Of a stretch of DNA of 61,497 nucleotides, positions 27,283 to 36,287 are shown in pieces. Below the pieces are notes generated by a model. It worked only from the letters and a program-made list of their open reading frames with translations. It did no database searches and was not told where the DNA came from. The translations under genes and the position numbers were made by a program. How positions within the stretch are numbered: the first letter of the stretch is position 1; each line of letters opens with the position of its first letter. Source of the stretch: Lutibacter sp. HS1-25 (lineage in GTDB: Bacteria > Bacteroidota > Bacteroidia > Flavobacteriales > Flavobacteriaceae); contig NZ_RHLN01000159.1 of the NCBI RefSeq assembly GCF_004121075.1, forward strand, positions 1-61,497, in the 5' to 3' direction.

Positions 27283-28617
27283 CTATTTGTTTTTAGTGAA
27301 TTGAAAAACTGGACTCATTGCTGTACCGTAAATTTCTTTTGCAAAATTTAACATGCCTTCATAACCAGCCAATGCAAGTTTGCGTTCGTGGTTATGATCG
27401 CAAAAGCCCAAGCCTAATTTGTATGCAATAGGTCTTTCTTTAACACCGCCAATTAAAATATCAGCGTTGGTTCTTTTAACCAATTGTGTTAACTCTAAAG
27501 GGTTGGTGTCATCTACTAGAATAGTACCTTCATCACTTAAATTTTTCATAGTTAAGTAATCTTCTTTATTACCAGTTTGAGAACCAACTACTACTGTTTT
27601 TACACCAATCATACGTAAAGCTTTTATTAACGAAATGGCTTTAAATGCACCACCAACATAAATGGCGGCTTTTTTACCTTTCAATGCTTTTTTGTAAAAT
27701 TCGAGTTTGGGTAATAAGTCACTTACTTCTGTTTTTACCAGTTCAATGGCTTTGTCCATCATGTCTTTATTGTCAAAAAAACGAGCCACACCGTATAGTG
27801 CATCAGACATATCTTCAATACCAAAATAGGAAACTCTCATATTTGGAATTTGATATTTTTTTTCCATTTGCACAGCTAGATTGCTCATTGATCCAGAGCA
27901 TTGAACAATGTTTAATGCAGCTTTGTGAGCTTGACGAATATCATCTACACGACCATCGCCTGTAATGGTTGCCACAATATGAACCCCCATTTTTTCGTAA
28001 TAATCTCGCAATAAATAAAGTTCTCCGGCAAGGTTAAAATCGCCAATAATATTAATGCTATTTGGTATGGTTTCATTGGTTCCTTTTGATCCAACCAATT
28101 TCATGAGAGCATCACAGGCAACCTTATATCCATCTTTTTTTGTGCCAGCAAAACCTGGAGCTTGTACTGTTATTACTTCAACACCTGTAGTTTTTGTAAC
28201 ACTTTTACAAACGCTTTCAACATCATCACCAATTAAATCAACAATACAGGTTGAATAAACAAAAGCTGCTTTTGGGTTATACGCATCAATTAATTCAATG
28301 AGCGCTTTTTTTAAGGTTTTTTCGCCCCCAAAAACAACTTGTTCTTCTTTAATATCAGTTGAAAAGCTGAGTCTATGAATTTGTGGTCCAGATGATAGCG
28401 CACCTCTAATGTCCCAAGTATAAGCTGCACAGCCAATAGGGCCGTGAACTAAATGAAGTGCATCTGCAATAGGGTATAAAACAACTCTAGATCCGCAAAA
28501 TACGCAAGCTCTTTGGCTTACGGATCCTGCTAGACTAGATTTGTCACAACTTAATTCATGAGAATCTATTCCCTTTGTCAATACTTGGTTTTGTCTGTCT
28601 TTAAGTATAGATTCCAT
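27283..28617 (-). CDS. nifE: FeMo-cofactor scaffold subunit NifE
   Basis: Alpha-type subunit of the NifEN scaffold. The 444 residues have SVSQRACVFCGSRVVLYPIADALHLVHGPIGCAAYTWD, STDIKEEQVVFGGEKTL, STCIVDLIGDDVESVC and APGFAGTKKDGYKVAC. The alpha-His195 position of NifD is Lys here (TKKDGYK instead of SQSxGHH), as expected for a scaffold rather than a reductase. It lies between nifK and nifN. Confidence 0.95.
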   Translation of the reverse strand: MESILKDRQNQVLTKGIDSHELSCDKSSLAGSVSQRACVFCGSRVVLYPIADALHLVHGPIGCAAYTWDIRGALSSGPQIHRLSFSTDIKEEQVVFGGEKTLKKALIELIDAYNPKAAFVYSTCIVDLIGDDVESVCKSVTKTTGVEVITVQAPGFAGTKKDGYKVACDALMKLVGSKGTNETIPNSINIIGDFNLAGELYLLRDYYEKMGVHIVATITGDGRVDDIRQAHKAALNIVQCSGSMSNLAVQMEKKYQIPNMRVSYFGIEDMSDALYGVARFFDNKDMMDKAIELVKTEVSDLLPKLEFYKKALKGKKAAIYVGGAFKAISLIKALRMIGVKTVVVGSQTGNKEDYLTMKNLSDEGTILVDDTNPLELTQLVKRTNADILIGGVKERPIAYKLGLGFCDHNHERKLALAGYEGMLNFAKEIYGTAMSPVFQFTKNK

Positions 28618-28673
28618 GTGCTTTGATTTTTAAATTATAAATTCATTTTTCAATTTTGATAAATATTTTGGTA

Positions 28674-30056
28674 TTACATTACCAATTCAAATTCAGATTC
28701 TGTAGATTCTGCATCTTGTTTGTCCATGATTAGTCCTAATATTTTTTCTAAAATTCTAAGACCTCCCATATAACCTACAGTTGGAAAATAAGAGTGACCA
28801 ACTCTATCAAGTATTGGGAATCCCATTCTTAAAAATGGCGTATTCTCGTCTCTTGAAATGTATTTACCGTAGGTGTTTCCAATTAATAAATCAACACCTT
28901 CATTTTTAATCCATTGGTGCATTAAATACATGTCGGCTCCAATACCGTTTTTGAATTTTGCTTCTGGTACAACTGGCAATAACATTTCTTCCAGTTTTTG
29001 ATGCATTTTTTTACCAGGAGTTCCTGAAACAATGTAAACAGGTTTCATATTTAGGTCTAATAAAAATTCGACCATAGGAATTAATTGATCTGGATCACCC
29101 CATAAAGCAACACGCTTACCGTGTAAATACTGTTGCATATCAGTAATCATATCAACCAATCTTCCTCTTTCAGTTGTAATTGCATCTGGAATTGCAACTT
29201 CAGCAAGTTTAGATAGTTTCATAATAAAACGGTCTGTAGCTCGCACCCCAATTGGAAGTTCTGTAACTTCAAACGGAACTTTACATTTGTTTTCTAATTT
29301 AATTGCAGCATCTTTAGTAGCCCATTCTCCAAAAGCTAAAGTTGCTTTATTGTCTCCTGAAGCTATTAAATCTGGCACTTTAGTACCTCCTTTTGGGTAC
29401 ATTGTATAACTACCTGTTTGTGGTGCATCTACTACATCAGAAGTATCAGGAAATAAGGTGAATTTAGCATCCATAAGGTTTGCGATTCTTTTTACTTCTC
29501 TCATATCTGAAGGTTCAACCCAGCCAGAAATTAAATTTATTTTATCGTTTTTAACACCGGTAGATTCTGATAATAACTGTACCATTCCGCTTACCATATT
29601 TGAATATCCGGTAACGTGAGATCCAACATAACTTGGTGTGTTGCAAAATATTACGTGTTTTCCTTCTGGAATTTTACCGCCATCTCTTGCTTTTTCAACA
29701 ATTTGTGTAAGGTCATCTCCAATTGTTTCAGACAAACAAGTTGAGTGCACAGCAATTACATCTGGTTCGTATATAGTGAAAATATTGTCTATAGCTTGCA
29801 GAAGATTTGCTTGTCCTCCAAATACTGAAGAACCTTCAGTAAATGAACTTGTTGCTGCCATAATAGGCTCTTTATAATGGCGAGTTAGTGCGCTTCGGTG
29901 ATATGAACAACAACCTTGTGACCCATGGCTATGAGGTAGGCATCCGTGGATTCCAAGTGCGGCATACATAGCCCCAACTGGTTGACAGGTTTTAGCTGGA
30001 TTGATAGCCAATGCTTCCCTTTCTTTTATATCTTTTGTGGTATGTCTTAATAACAT
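28674..30056 (-). CDS. nifK: nitrogenase MoFe protein beta subunit NifK
   Basis: Beta subunit that shares the P-cluster with NifD. The 460 residues show the three P-cluster cysteines in context: KTCQPVGAMYAALG, HGSQGCCSYHRSALTRHYKEP and HSTCLSETIGDD, plus the nearby SFTEGSSVFGG. It lacks the roughly 50-residue N-terminal extension of Azotobacter NifK, as do NifK of anaerobe and archaeal type nitrogenases. No anfG/vnfG gene lies between nifD and nifK, so this is a Mo enzyme. Confidence 0.97.
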   Translation of the reverse strand: MLLRHTTKDIKEREALAINPAKTCQPVGAMYAALGIHGCLPHSHGSQGCCSYHRSALTRHYKEPIMAATSSFTEGSSVFGGQANLLQAIDNIFTIYEPDVIAVHSTCLSETIGDDLTQIVEKARDGGKIPEGKHVIFCNTPSYVGSHVTGYSNMVSGMVQLLSESTGVKNDKINLISGWVEPSDMREVKRIANLMDAKFTLFPDTSDVVDAPQTGSYTMYPKGGTKVPDLIASGDNKATLAFGEWATKDAAIKLENKCKVPFEVTELPIGVRATDRFIMKLSKLAEVAIPDAITTERGRLVDMITDMQQYLHGKRVALWGDPDQLIPMVEFLLDLNMKPVYIVSGTPGKKMHQKLEEMLLPVVPEAKFKNGIGADMYLMHQWIKNEGVDLLIGNTYGKYISRDENTPFLRMGFPILDRVGHSYFPTVGYMGGLRILEKILGLIMDKQDAESTESEFELVM

Positions 30057-30109
30057 AATATCTCTGATTTAAGTTTATAAATTGTTTTATAAATGGATTT
30101 CTAATTCAG

Positions 30110-31741
30110 CTAATAAGCTGCATCTGCCATTTTTGCTACTAATTCAGGTTCGTTTTTCCAAGGTGGTGGAATTAATCCCCAAATTTTAGTGTTCACCATT
30201 TTATCAATGTCATTGTAAAAATTAATGGCTCCTTTAAATCCTGCATATGGTCCACCGTAATCGTAACTATGAAGTTGTTTTAAAGGCACTCCATATTTTT
30301 GGATTACATATTTTTCTTTGATACCTGCACCAATAATATCTGGTTTGTAGTACTCGATTAGTTTTTCAGTTTCCCAATGTGAAATATCATCAATAACCAA
30401 ACTGTTTTTTTCCATATCAGGCATCATTCCATCGTAATCAGAAAATGCGTAGCCTTTATTTTTAAGTGCAGTCTTTTTCTCGACTAAATCTTCTCTCCAA
30501 TTGGCTTCTTCTTTGCTAATTTCTAGTTCTTCAATATTTCTACTATCAGCATCAATTTTAATACTGTCAAGTACTTTTCTTCCTTCGTAATCGTCGCGGT
30601 GTCCAAACTCGTAACCAGCTGAAATTGTTCTCATACCTATTTCACCAAATAATTCTTGGTAGTGGTGTGCTCTAGATCCACCAACATACATCATACATAG
30701 TTTGCCTTCGGTTCTAGTTTTAACATCTTCAATGGTTGCTTTTACTTCAAGCATTTCGCGAGCGATTATAGCTTCAGCTTTTGCCATAAGCTCTTCATCT
30801 TCAAAGTATTCAGCAATTCTTCTTAGAGATTTTGCAGTAGCATCAGCACCAATAAAGTTTATTTTAATCCAAGGAATACCATACTTTTGCTCTAACATTT
30901 CAGCAATGTAATTGATAGATCTGTGGCACATTACTGCGTTTAAATCGGCCATATGTGCATTTTCAAACTGGCTCATTGTTGAGTTACCACTAAAGGTAGA
31001 AACCAATGTGATTCCCATTTCTTCAAAGTATTTTTCAAGTACAAATGAATCACCACCAATATTGTATTCTCCAAGTAAGTTTATTTTGAATTTTCCTCCT
31101 GGGTCAGTATCATTTAAACCAACAACGTGTTTAAATATTCCGTTGTTTGCAATGTGGTGACCAGCAGATTGACTTACACCTTTATAACCCTCGCAACTAA
31201 AACCAAAAATATTGATTCCAAGTTCCTCTTTCATTTTTCTTGAAACTGCGTGAACGTCGTCTCCAATTAAACCAATTGGACAGGTAGAAAATACACCAAT
31301 TGAATGTGGTTTAAACATTTCATAAGCTTCGCGAATGGCTGTTTCTAATTTTTTTTCACCTCCAAAAACAATGTTGGTATCTTGCATATCGGTTGAAAAA
31401 CAATAGTTCATATAGTTTTCACCATCTACGCCAGCATCGGTTTGATTTCTTCTAGTAAGCCAAGCGTAAAATGAGCATCCAATTGGGCCGTGAACAATAT
31501 TTATGATATCGCGTGTTGGGCCTAAGATTACACCTTTACAACCTGCGTAGCAGCATCCTCTTTGTGTAATAATTCCAGGAATAGTTCTAATATTCGCTTG
31601 AATTTCCTGATCTTTTTCGGGATCGTTAGACACCAAAGATTTGGATCTTTTTTTGGCTACTTTGCTAGGATATTTATTTAATATTTCCTCAATTAATTCT
31701 GATGTATCTGGAAATATGTTTGTTTTATTATCTGTAGACAT
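30110..31741 (-). CDS. nifD: nitrogenase MoFe protein alpha subunit NifD
   Basis: Carries FeMo-co and reduces N2. The 543 residues show the cofactor ligands: Cys in NAVMCHRSINYIAEMLEQ (equivalent of alpha-Cys275) and His in LKQLHSYDYGGPYAGFKG (alpha-His442). Substrate-pocket residues are in CEGYKGVSQSAGHHIAN (Gln191 and His195 equivalents). P-cluster cysteines are in the CCYAGCKG/VHGPIGCSFYAW region and STCPIGLIGDD. An insertion of about 50 residues after YEFGHRDDYEGRK is absent from Azotobacter NifD and marks the Clostridium/archaeal/green-sulfur type. It lies between nifI2 and nifK. Confidence 0.97.
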   Translation of the reverse strand: MSTDNKTNIFPDTSELIEEILNKYPSKVAKKRSKSLVSNDPEKDQEIQANIRTIPGIITQRGCCYAGCKGVILGPTRDIINIVHGPIGCSFYAWLTRRNQTDAGVDGENYMNYCFSTDMQDTNIVFGGEKKLETAIREAYEMFKPHSIGVFSTCPIGLIGDDVHAVSRKMKEELGINIFGFSCEGYKGVSQSAGHHIANNGIFKHVVGLNDTDPGGKFKINLLGEYNIGGDSFVLEKYFEEMGITLVSTFSGNSTMSQFENAHMADLNAVMCHRSINYIAEMLEQKYGIPWIKINFIGADATAKSLRRIAEYFEDEELMAKAEAIIAREMLEVKATIEDVKTRTEGKLCMMYVGGSRAHHYQELFGEIGMRTISAGYEFGHRDDYEGRKVLDSIKIDADSRNIEELEISKEEANWREDLVEKKTALKNKGYAFSDYDGMMPDMEKNSLVIDDISHWETEKLIEYYKPDIIGAGIKEKYVIQKYGVPLKQLHSYDYGGPYAGFKGAINFYNDIDKMVNTKIWGLIPPPWKNEPELVAKMADAAY

Positions 31742-31759
31742 ATTTTTTAGTTTTAACTG

Positions 31760-32137
31760 TTAATCTAATACACTATCTCCAGCAACACCAGTACGAATAC
31801 TTAGTGCTTCTGTGTTAGGGAGTACAAATATTTTTCCATCACCAGGTGCATCTGTTCTATTTGCGTTCATAATTGCTTGCACTGCTGTTTTCACTTTTGA
31901 ATCGGCTACAGTAAGTGTAAGCATTCTGTGTAAACGTAGTCTTGGTTCAGGCCCTAATAGCGCAATTGCTTCTGGTTGATTGTTTCGAACACCTTCCATA
32001 ACTTGTGCATCCCATTTTCCTTTACCGCGCCCATAAACTTGACCTGTAGCGGTAAAAGATGGTAGCCCTGCTTCAGAGAGTGCCTCTTTTGTTCTATTCA
32101 TCGTGTGAATTCGTAAAATGGCTATTATAGTCTTCAT
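31760..32137 (-). CDS. nifI2: nitrogen regulatory PII-like protein NifI2
   Basis: One of two PII homologues that switch nitrogenase off in ammonium by binding the MoFe protein and release it in the presence of 2-oxoglutarate. The 125 residues have the PII core with a longer T-loop region (GQVYGRGKGKWDAQVMEGVRNNQPEAIALLGPEPRLRLHRMLTLTV) and DGKIFVLPNTEALSIRTG. It is paired with nifI1 (ten bases apart) between nifH and nifD, the arrangement of methanogens and anaerobic bacteria. Confidence 0.93.
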   Translation of the reverse strand: MKTIIAILRIHTMNRTKEALSEAGLPSFTATGQVYGRGKGKWDAQVMEGVRNNQPEAIALLGPEPRLRLHRMLTLTVADSKVKTAVQAIMNANRTDAPGDGKIFVLPNTEALSIRTGVAGDSVLD

Positions 32138-32147
32138 TTTTTTTAAT

Positions 32148-32474
32148 TTAAAGTTCTTTTGTGCCTCTACTTATTGTGTAGGCTTCTTCAACTGGACTTA
32201 CAAAGATTTTTCCATCTCCAAAAGCTCCATTTTCTCCTGTACGAGCGGCTTCAATAATTGTTTTAACAGGGAAGTCTTTGTCTTCGTCGTTTACAACAAT
32301 CATTAATAAATCTTTCGGTATTTCGTCGTAAGTAATATCACCAATTTTAATTCCTCGTTGTTTACCACGTCCTACAACTGGTACTTTTGTTACAGCTACA
32401 TAACCAGCTTCAAATAAAGCTTTGATAACGGTTGCAGACTTTTCGGATCTGATAATTGCTCTAATTAATTGCAT
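32148..32474 (-). CDS. nifI1: nitrogen regulatory PII-like protein NifI1
   Basis: Partner of NifI2 in post-translational nitrogenase control. The 108-residue protein has the PII pattern: IRAIIRSEKSATVIKALFEAGYVAVTKVPVVGRGKQRGIKIG, a short T loop (DITYDEIPKDLLMIVV) and DGKIFVSPVEEAYTISRG. The T-loop Tyr that GlnD uridylylates in GlnB is not in its usual setting, as is normal for NifI. It follows nifH by 27 bases. Confidence 0.93.
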   Translation of the reverse strand: MQLIRAIIRSEKSATVIKALFEAGYVAVTKVPVVGRGKQRGIKIGDITYDEIPKDLLMIVVNDEDKDFPVKTIIEAARTGENGAFGDGKIFVSPVEEAYTISRGTKEL

Positions 32475-32501
32475 ATTGATATTTTTTAATAATGAATGTT
32501 T

Positions 32502-33347
<846 letters not shown>

Positions 33348-33364
33348 TTATTTGAATTTCGTTT

Positions 33365-33380
33365 TTCACTTACTGTGCCA
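33365..33380 (-). promoter_or_regulatory. imperfect sigma-54-like promoter for nifH
   Basis: On the minus strand TGGCAC, five bases, GTGAA. The -24 half is perfect but the -12 half lacks the GC pair of TTGCA. No TAnnTTTG box lies upstream of nifH, and a NifA gene is adjacent, so a sigma-54 promoter is expected; this is the best candidate I see. Confidence 0.35.
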
Positions 33381-33491
33381 TTAAAATTTTAGCATGCCAA
33401 AAAAGAATTTAATAACAATTTAAATGTCGGATATACAGTAACTTAAAAAAATATTAATTTATTTTTAGGTAAAATGCAGCATGTTGTAATG

Positions 33492-33505
33492 TTACATTTA
33501 TGTAA
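33492..33505. promoter_or_regulatory. palindrome TTACATTTATGTAA, candidate NifA/enhancer operator (site 1)
   Basis: A perfect inverted repeat TTACAT-TT-ATGTAA, 172 bases upstream of nifH and 206 bases before nifA. The same 14 bases occur at 36796-36809 upstream of the nif-associated operon and in no other intergenic region I found here. Its distance from the nifH -24 candidate is about 120 bases, a usual range for an enhancer site. A neighbouring TGTAATGTTACA (33485-33496) is a second dyad overlapping it. Confidence 0.5.
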
Positions 33506-33626
33506 GTTTTTTAGGCTGATTTCACGTAATTGTAATTAAAATGTCATTATATTATTTTCATTAAAATAAAGAAATCGTTAAATAAAAAATAAACTAATAC
33601 GTTTTCGTTGTTAAAAATAAGAGTAA

Positions 33627-33658
33627 ATCGTATTTTTATTAAAAATATCGTATTTTTG
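33627..33658 (+). promoter_or_regulatory. direct repeat and possible -7 box upstream of nifA
   Basis: ATCGTATTTTT occurs twice with a 20-base period (33627-33637 and 33647-33657). The second copy merges into TATTTTTG (33651-33658), a match to TAnnTTTG about 46 bases before the nifA ATG. No TTG element is seen at the usual spacing. The remaining bases of this 377-base gap are AT-rich without a gene. Confidence 0.4.
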
Positions 33659-33703
33659 TGTTCAAGAGGTTTGTTTGTGAAATAATGAAGTAAAACAGTT
33701 CCC

Positions 33704-35311
33704 ATGTCTGAAGAATTAAACAATAATATAAAAGAAGGATTTAAAAGCCACTATTGCCATAAGGCTGGTAGGTTTTGTAAAGGGGATACCGAGCTGCCAC
33801 TATTATTTGAAATTAGTACAATGATTAATAATAGTAGGTTTATTAAAGAAATTATGGATCCTATTATGGAGCTGGTCGCAAGGTACTTAGATGCGGAACG
33901 CTCTATGTTGTCTATTTTAAACAGAGAGGTTTCTAAGATTTTAATTGAAGCTTCGTATGGAATTTCTTACGATGATAAAATGCAAGGGCGTTATTTGGTG
34001 GGTGAAGGCATTACAGGTAATGTTGTAAAAAGCGGAAAACCTATTTTTATTGATAAAATAGATGGTGCTCAGGGTTTTGTAAATAAAACCAAAATGAAAC
34101 TTCAAACAAAAAGCAAAAAAGATATTTCATTTATAATTGTTCCTATAAAAGTAGATTTTGAAATAGTTGGAACCCTAAGTATTTCAAGAGTTTATGATGA
34201 ACGTGTAAATAAAAATGAGTTGATAAGAATTTTGTCGGTTATTGGATCTATGATTGCTCAAGCAGTTCGTGCAAGGCAAGATAGGGTTGAGGAAATTGAA
34301 AGGCTGAAAAATGAAAATCAAAAATTACATTTAGAACTGGAAAACAGGTTTTCTTATGAAAACATTATTGGAAACTGTTCTAAACTGCGTGAAGTTTTTA
34401 AGCAAATAGAGCAGGTTTCTAAAACACAAGCTACCGTATTAATTAGGGGTGAAAGTGGTGTTGGGAAAGAATTGATTGCAGATGCTATACATTATAAAAG
34501 TGATAGAGCTTCAAAACCATTTATAAAAGTAAATTGTGCGGCATTGCCCGAAACGCTTGTTGAAAGCGAGTTGTTTGGACACGAAAAAGGGGCGTTTACA
34601 GGTGCTTCGGAAATGAAAAAAGGAAGATTTGAATTGGCTGATGGAGGTACTATTTTTATTGATGAAATTGGCGAGTTATCTGCTCAAATGCAAGTTAAAT
34701 TGTTGCGTTTTTTGCAAGAAAAACAATTTGAAAGGGTAGGAGGTTCTAAAACAATTGATTGTAATGTGCGAATTATTACAGCTACCAATAGAAATTTAGA
34801 AAACGCCATTGTTGAGCAAAAATTTAGAGAAGATTTGTATTATCGTTTAAATGTGTTTCCAATTTACATGCCTGCTTTGCGTGAGCGTTTAAATGATATT
34901 CCGCTTTTGGTAGATCATTTTATTCAAAAAGCAAACAAAAAAAACGGCACCAATATTTTACGTATTTCTTCTTCGGCAATTGATGCTTTAATGATTTATC
35001 ATTGGCCAGGAAATATCAGGGAATTAGAAAATTGTATAGAACGCGCTGCAATTATTAGTGTTGATCAGGTAATAAGAATAGAAAATTTGCCACCAACACT
35101 TCAAACTGCACAATCGTCTAGTACTTTTAGCAAAGGTTCTCTTCAAATTATTGTTGAAAAGGTTGAAAAGCAGTTGATAATTGATTGTTTAACTTCTACA
35201 AAAGGAAATGTTATGCAGGCCGCAAAAGAGTTGGGTGTTTCCAATCGGAAATTAGGGTTGCGAATTGAAAAATATGAAATTGATGTGGTAAAATATAAAG
35301 TTAAAAAATAA
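33704..35311 (+). CDS. nifA: sigma-54-dependent nif activator NifA
   Basis: Enhancer-binding ATPase that opens sigma-54 promoters. Domains in 535 residues: GAF (about 32-190), a coiled linker (RQDRVEEIERLKNENQKLHLELENR), AAA+ core (about 220-455) with Walker A GESGVGKE at 249-256, GAFTGA at 296-301 and Walker B TIFIDEIG at 316-323, then a C-terminal Fis-type HTH (GNVMQAAKELGVSNRKLGLRI). RFSYENIIGNCSKLREVFKQIEQV is characteristic of NifA. The C-x4-C interdomain linker of O2-sensing NifA is missing; two N-terminal cysteines (18 and 25) precede the GAF domain. Divergent from nifH; no nifL is present. Confidence 0.92.
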   Translation: MSEELNNNIKEGFKSHYCHKAGRFCKGDTELPLLFEISTMINNSRFIKEIMDPIMELVARYLDAERSMLSILNREVSKILIEASYGISYDDKMQGRYLVGEGITGNVVKSGKPIFIDKIDGAQGFVNKTKMKLQTKSKKDISFIIVPIKVDFEIVGTLSISRVYDERVNKNELIRILSVIGSMIAQAVRARQDRVEEIERLKNENQKLHLELENRFSYENIIGNCSKLREVFKQIEQVSKTQATVLIRGESGVGKELIADAIHYKSDRASKPFIKVNCAALPETLVESELFGHEKGAFTGASEMKKGRFELADGGTIFIDEIGELSAQMQVKLLRFLQEKQFERVGGSKTIDCNVRIITATNRNLENAIVEQKFREDLYYRLNVFPIYMPALRERLNDIPLLVDHFIQKANKKNGTNILRISSSAIDALMIYHWPGNIRELENCIERAAIISVDQVIRIENLPPTLQTAQSSSTFSKGSLQIIVEKVEKQLIIDCLTSTKGNVMQAAKELGVSNRKLGLRIEKYEIDVVKYKVKK

Positions 35312-35336
35312 CCGTTATTTTTTAACTTTATATTTT
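35290..35336. terminator. 23-bp palindromic bidirectional terminator at the end of nifA
   Basis: Arms 35290-35312 and 35314-35336 are perfect complements (core AGTTAAAAAATAAC). The left arm includes the last six to seven nifA codons and the stop. The stretch is rich in A on one side and T on the other, so it can end nifA and the convergent operon that stops at 35347. Confidence 0.75.
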
Positions 35337-35346
35337 GCAATTGTAG

Positions 35347-35748
35347 TTAAGATGCCAGTGCAGTATCTATAGGGCAAGTTTTGTGAGCCAATGCACTTAT
35401 TTCTAAAATAGCTCCTTTTAAATCTGCCAATTCTTCTTCGGTTGGTTTTACCGTGTGGTATTTTTCAATAGAACAAATAGACTGTATATTCTCGTATTTT
35501 AAAATACGTTCTCTAAGAGTTTTATCTATAGGTACTACAGTTTCTAAAGCATACATTAAATCTGAATATGTATGATTTTCAGGCAGCGAGTTGTGAAAAT
35601 CTAAAATTGCCATTGTATAGGCTTCAAAAGACATAGAAATTAAGTTGTATCTAATTTCAGTTCCAAATCTGCTTTTTGTACCGTAGGCTCTTAAGTATTG
35701 ATCGCCTTCTTGTAGCCAAGTTTTCCAATTGAGTTTTTTGTTTGCCAT
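35347..35748 (-). CDS. nif-associated protein of unknown function, HEPN-like all-alpha
   Basis: A 133-residue protein I do not recognise with confidence. It looks entirely helical: WKTWLQEGDQYLRAYG, FGTEIRYNLISMSFEAYTMAILDFHNSL, then TYSDLMYALETVVPIDKTLRERIL and TEEELADLKGAILEISALAHKTCPID. The layout (a helix with a long alpha hairpin followed by a 'HTYSDLM' turn) recalls HEPN domains, but the Rx4-6H nuclease motif is not present. It has no signal peptide or membrane segment. It is the last gene of a four-gene operon with NifX-like and Nif11-like members, so an accessory role in nitrogen fixation is inferred. Confidence 0.6.
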   Translation of the reverse strand: MANKKLNWKTWLQEGDQYLRAYGTKSRFGTEIRYNLISMSFEAYTMAILDFHNSLPENHTYSDLMYALETVVPIDKTLRERILKYENIQSICSIEKYHTVKPTEEELADLKGAILEISALAHKTCPIDTALAS

Positions 35749-35760
35749 AATTTTTTATTT

Positions 35761-36054
35761 TTATATAAATTGTAATGCTACTTCTTCACCTTTTTGTTCC
35801 ATTTTAAAATCGCCTTTTTGTGTTAATGTGCATTTTTTTTCAGCACATGCTTTTGAAATGTTTTCAAACAGCGTTTCTTTTTCATCACAATCTTCATGAA
35901 AATAGATGAAAAAATTAGTTGACTTTTTATCGTCAAATTGTATAATAAATGCAGTGTAATCTGGAAAAACCAAATCATCGTATGCATATGCAATTTCCAG
36001 TCCTGTGGCGTCATCAATTATTGATCGCACTTTTTCTAAATCTCTATATTCCAT
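35761..36054 (-). CDS. nif-associated small acidic protein of unknown function
   Basis: A 97-residue soluble protein with no family I can name. Sequence suggests an alpha/beta fold: MEYRDLEKVRSIIDDATGLEIAYAYDDLVF, then strands TAFIIQFDD and STNFFIYFHEDCDEKETLFENI, a helix with ENISKACAEKKC, and a C-terminal strand pair (FKMEQKGEEVALQFI). It has three Cys but no cluster motif. It lies four bases after the Nif11-like gene and 12 bases before the HEPN-like gene, so all are surely cotranscribed. Confidence 0.6.
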   Translation of the reverse strand: MEYRDLEKVRSIIDDATGLEIAYAYDDLVFPDYTAFIIQFDDKKSTNFFIYFHEDCDEKETLFENISKACAEKKCTLTQKGDFKMEQKGEEVALQFI

Positions 36055-36058
36055 AAGT

Positions 36059-36277
36059 TTAAATTAATAAAAACCATATTCTAATTTGTTGATATACTTC
36101 GGCTTGTTCATAGCTTTGACATTTTACCAATTGCATATTAATAGCATCTTCAAATTCAACTTCATTAAAATTTAAAAGTTGCAGTAATTTTTCTTTTGAA
36201 GTTCCAGAACAAGCATTTCTCAATGCTTCACTATCACTTGCAGCTTGAATAAATGCGATTGCTTTGCTTAGTGCCAT
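36059..36277 (-). CDS. Nif11-like small protein
   Basis: A 72-residue protein that fits the Nif11 pattern at its N terminus: MALSKAIAFIQAASDSEALRNACSGTSKEKLLQLLNFNEVEFEDAI, i.e. a helix with xxFxxxxxxDxxLR, a short middle and a second amphipathic helix. Nif11 domains occur in nif clusters and also as RiPP leader sequences; here there is no GG-type cleavage site and no RiPP synthase nearby, so a RiPP precursor is unlikely. It is the second gene of the operon, ten bases after the NifX-like gene. Its function is unknown in any organism as far as I know. Confidence 0.6.
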   Translation of the reverse strand: MALSKAIAFIQAASDSEALRNACSGTSKEKLLQLLNFNEVEFEDAINMQLVKCQSYEQAEVYQQIRIWFLLI

Positions 36278-36287
36278 AATAATTTTT

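Noticed and set aside
30702..31160. Open frames antisense to nifD and similar long antisense frames elsewhere
   Set aside because: They lie wholly within well-supported genes, have no recognisable motifs and reflect codon bias of the real strand.
28674..31741. Alternative V or Fe-only nitrogenase
   Set aside because: No vnfG/anfG gene between the D and K genes, and the cofactor-site residues are of Mo type.
36059..36277. Nif11-like protein as a RiPP precursor
   Set aside because: No GG or GA cleavage site, no Cys/Ser-rich core peptide and no LanM or cyclodehydratase gene nearby; the neighbours are nif genes.
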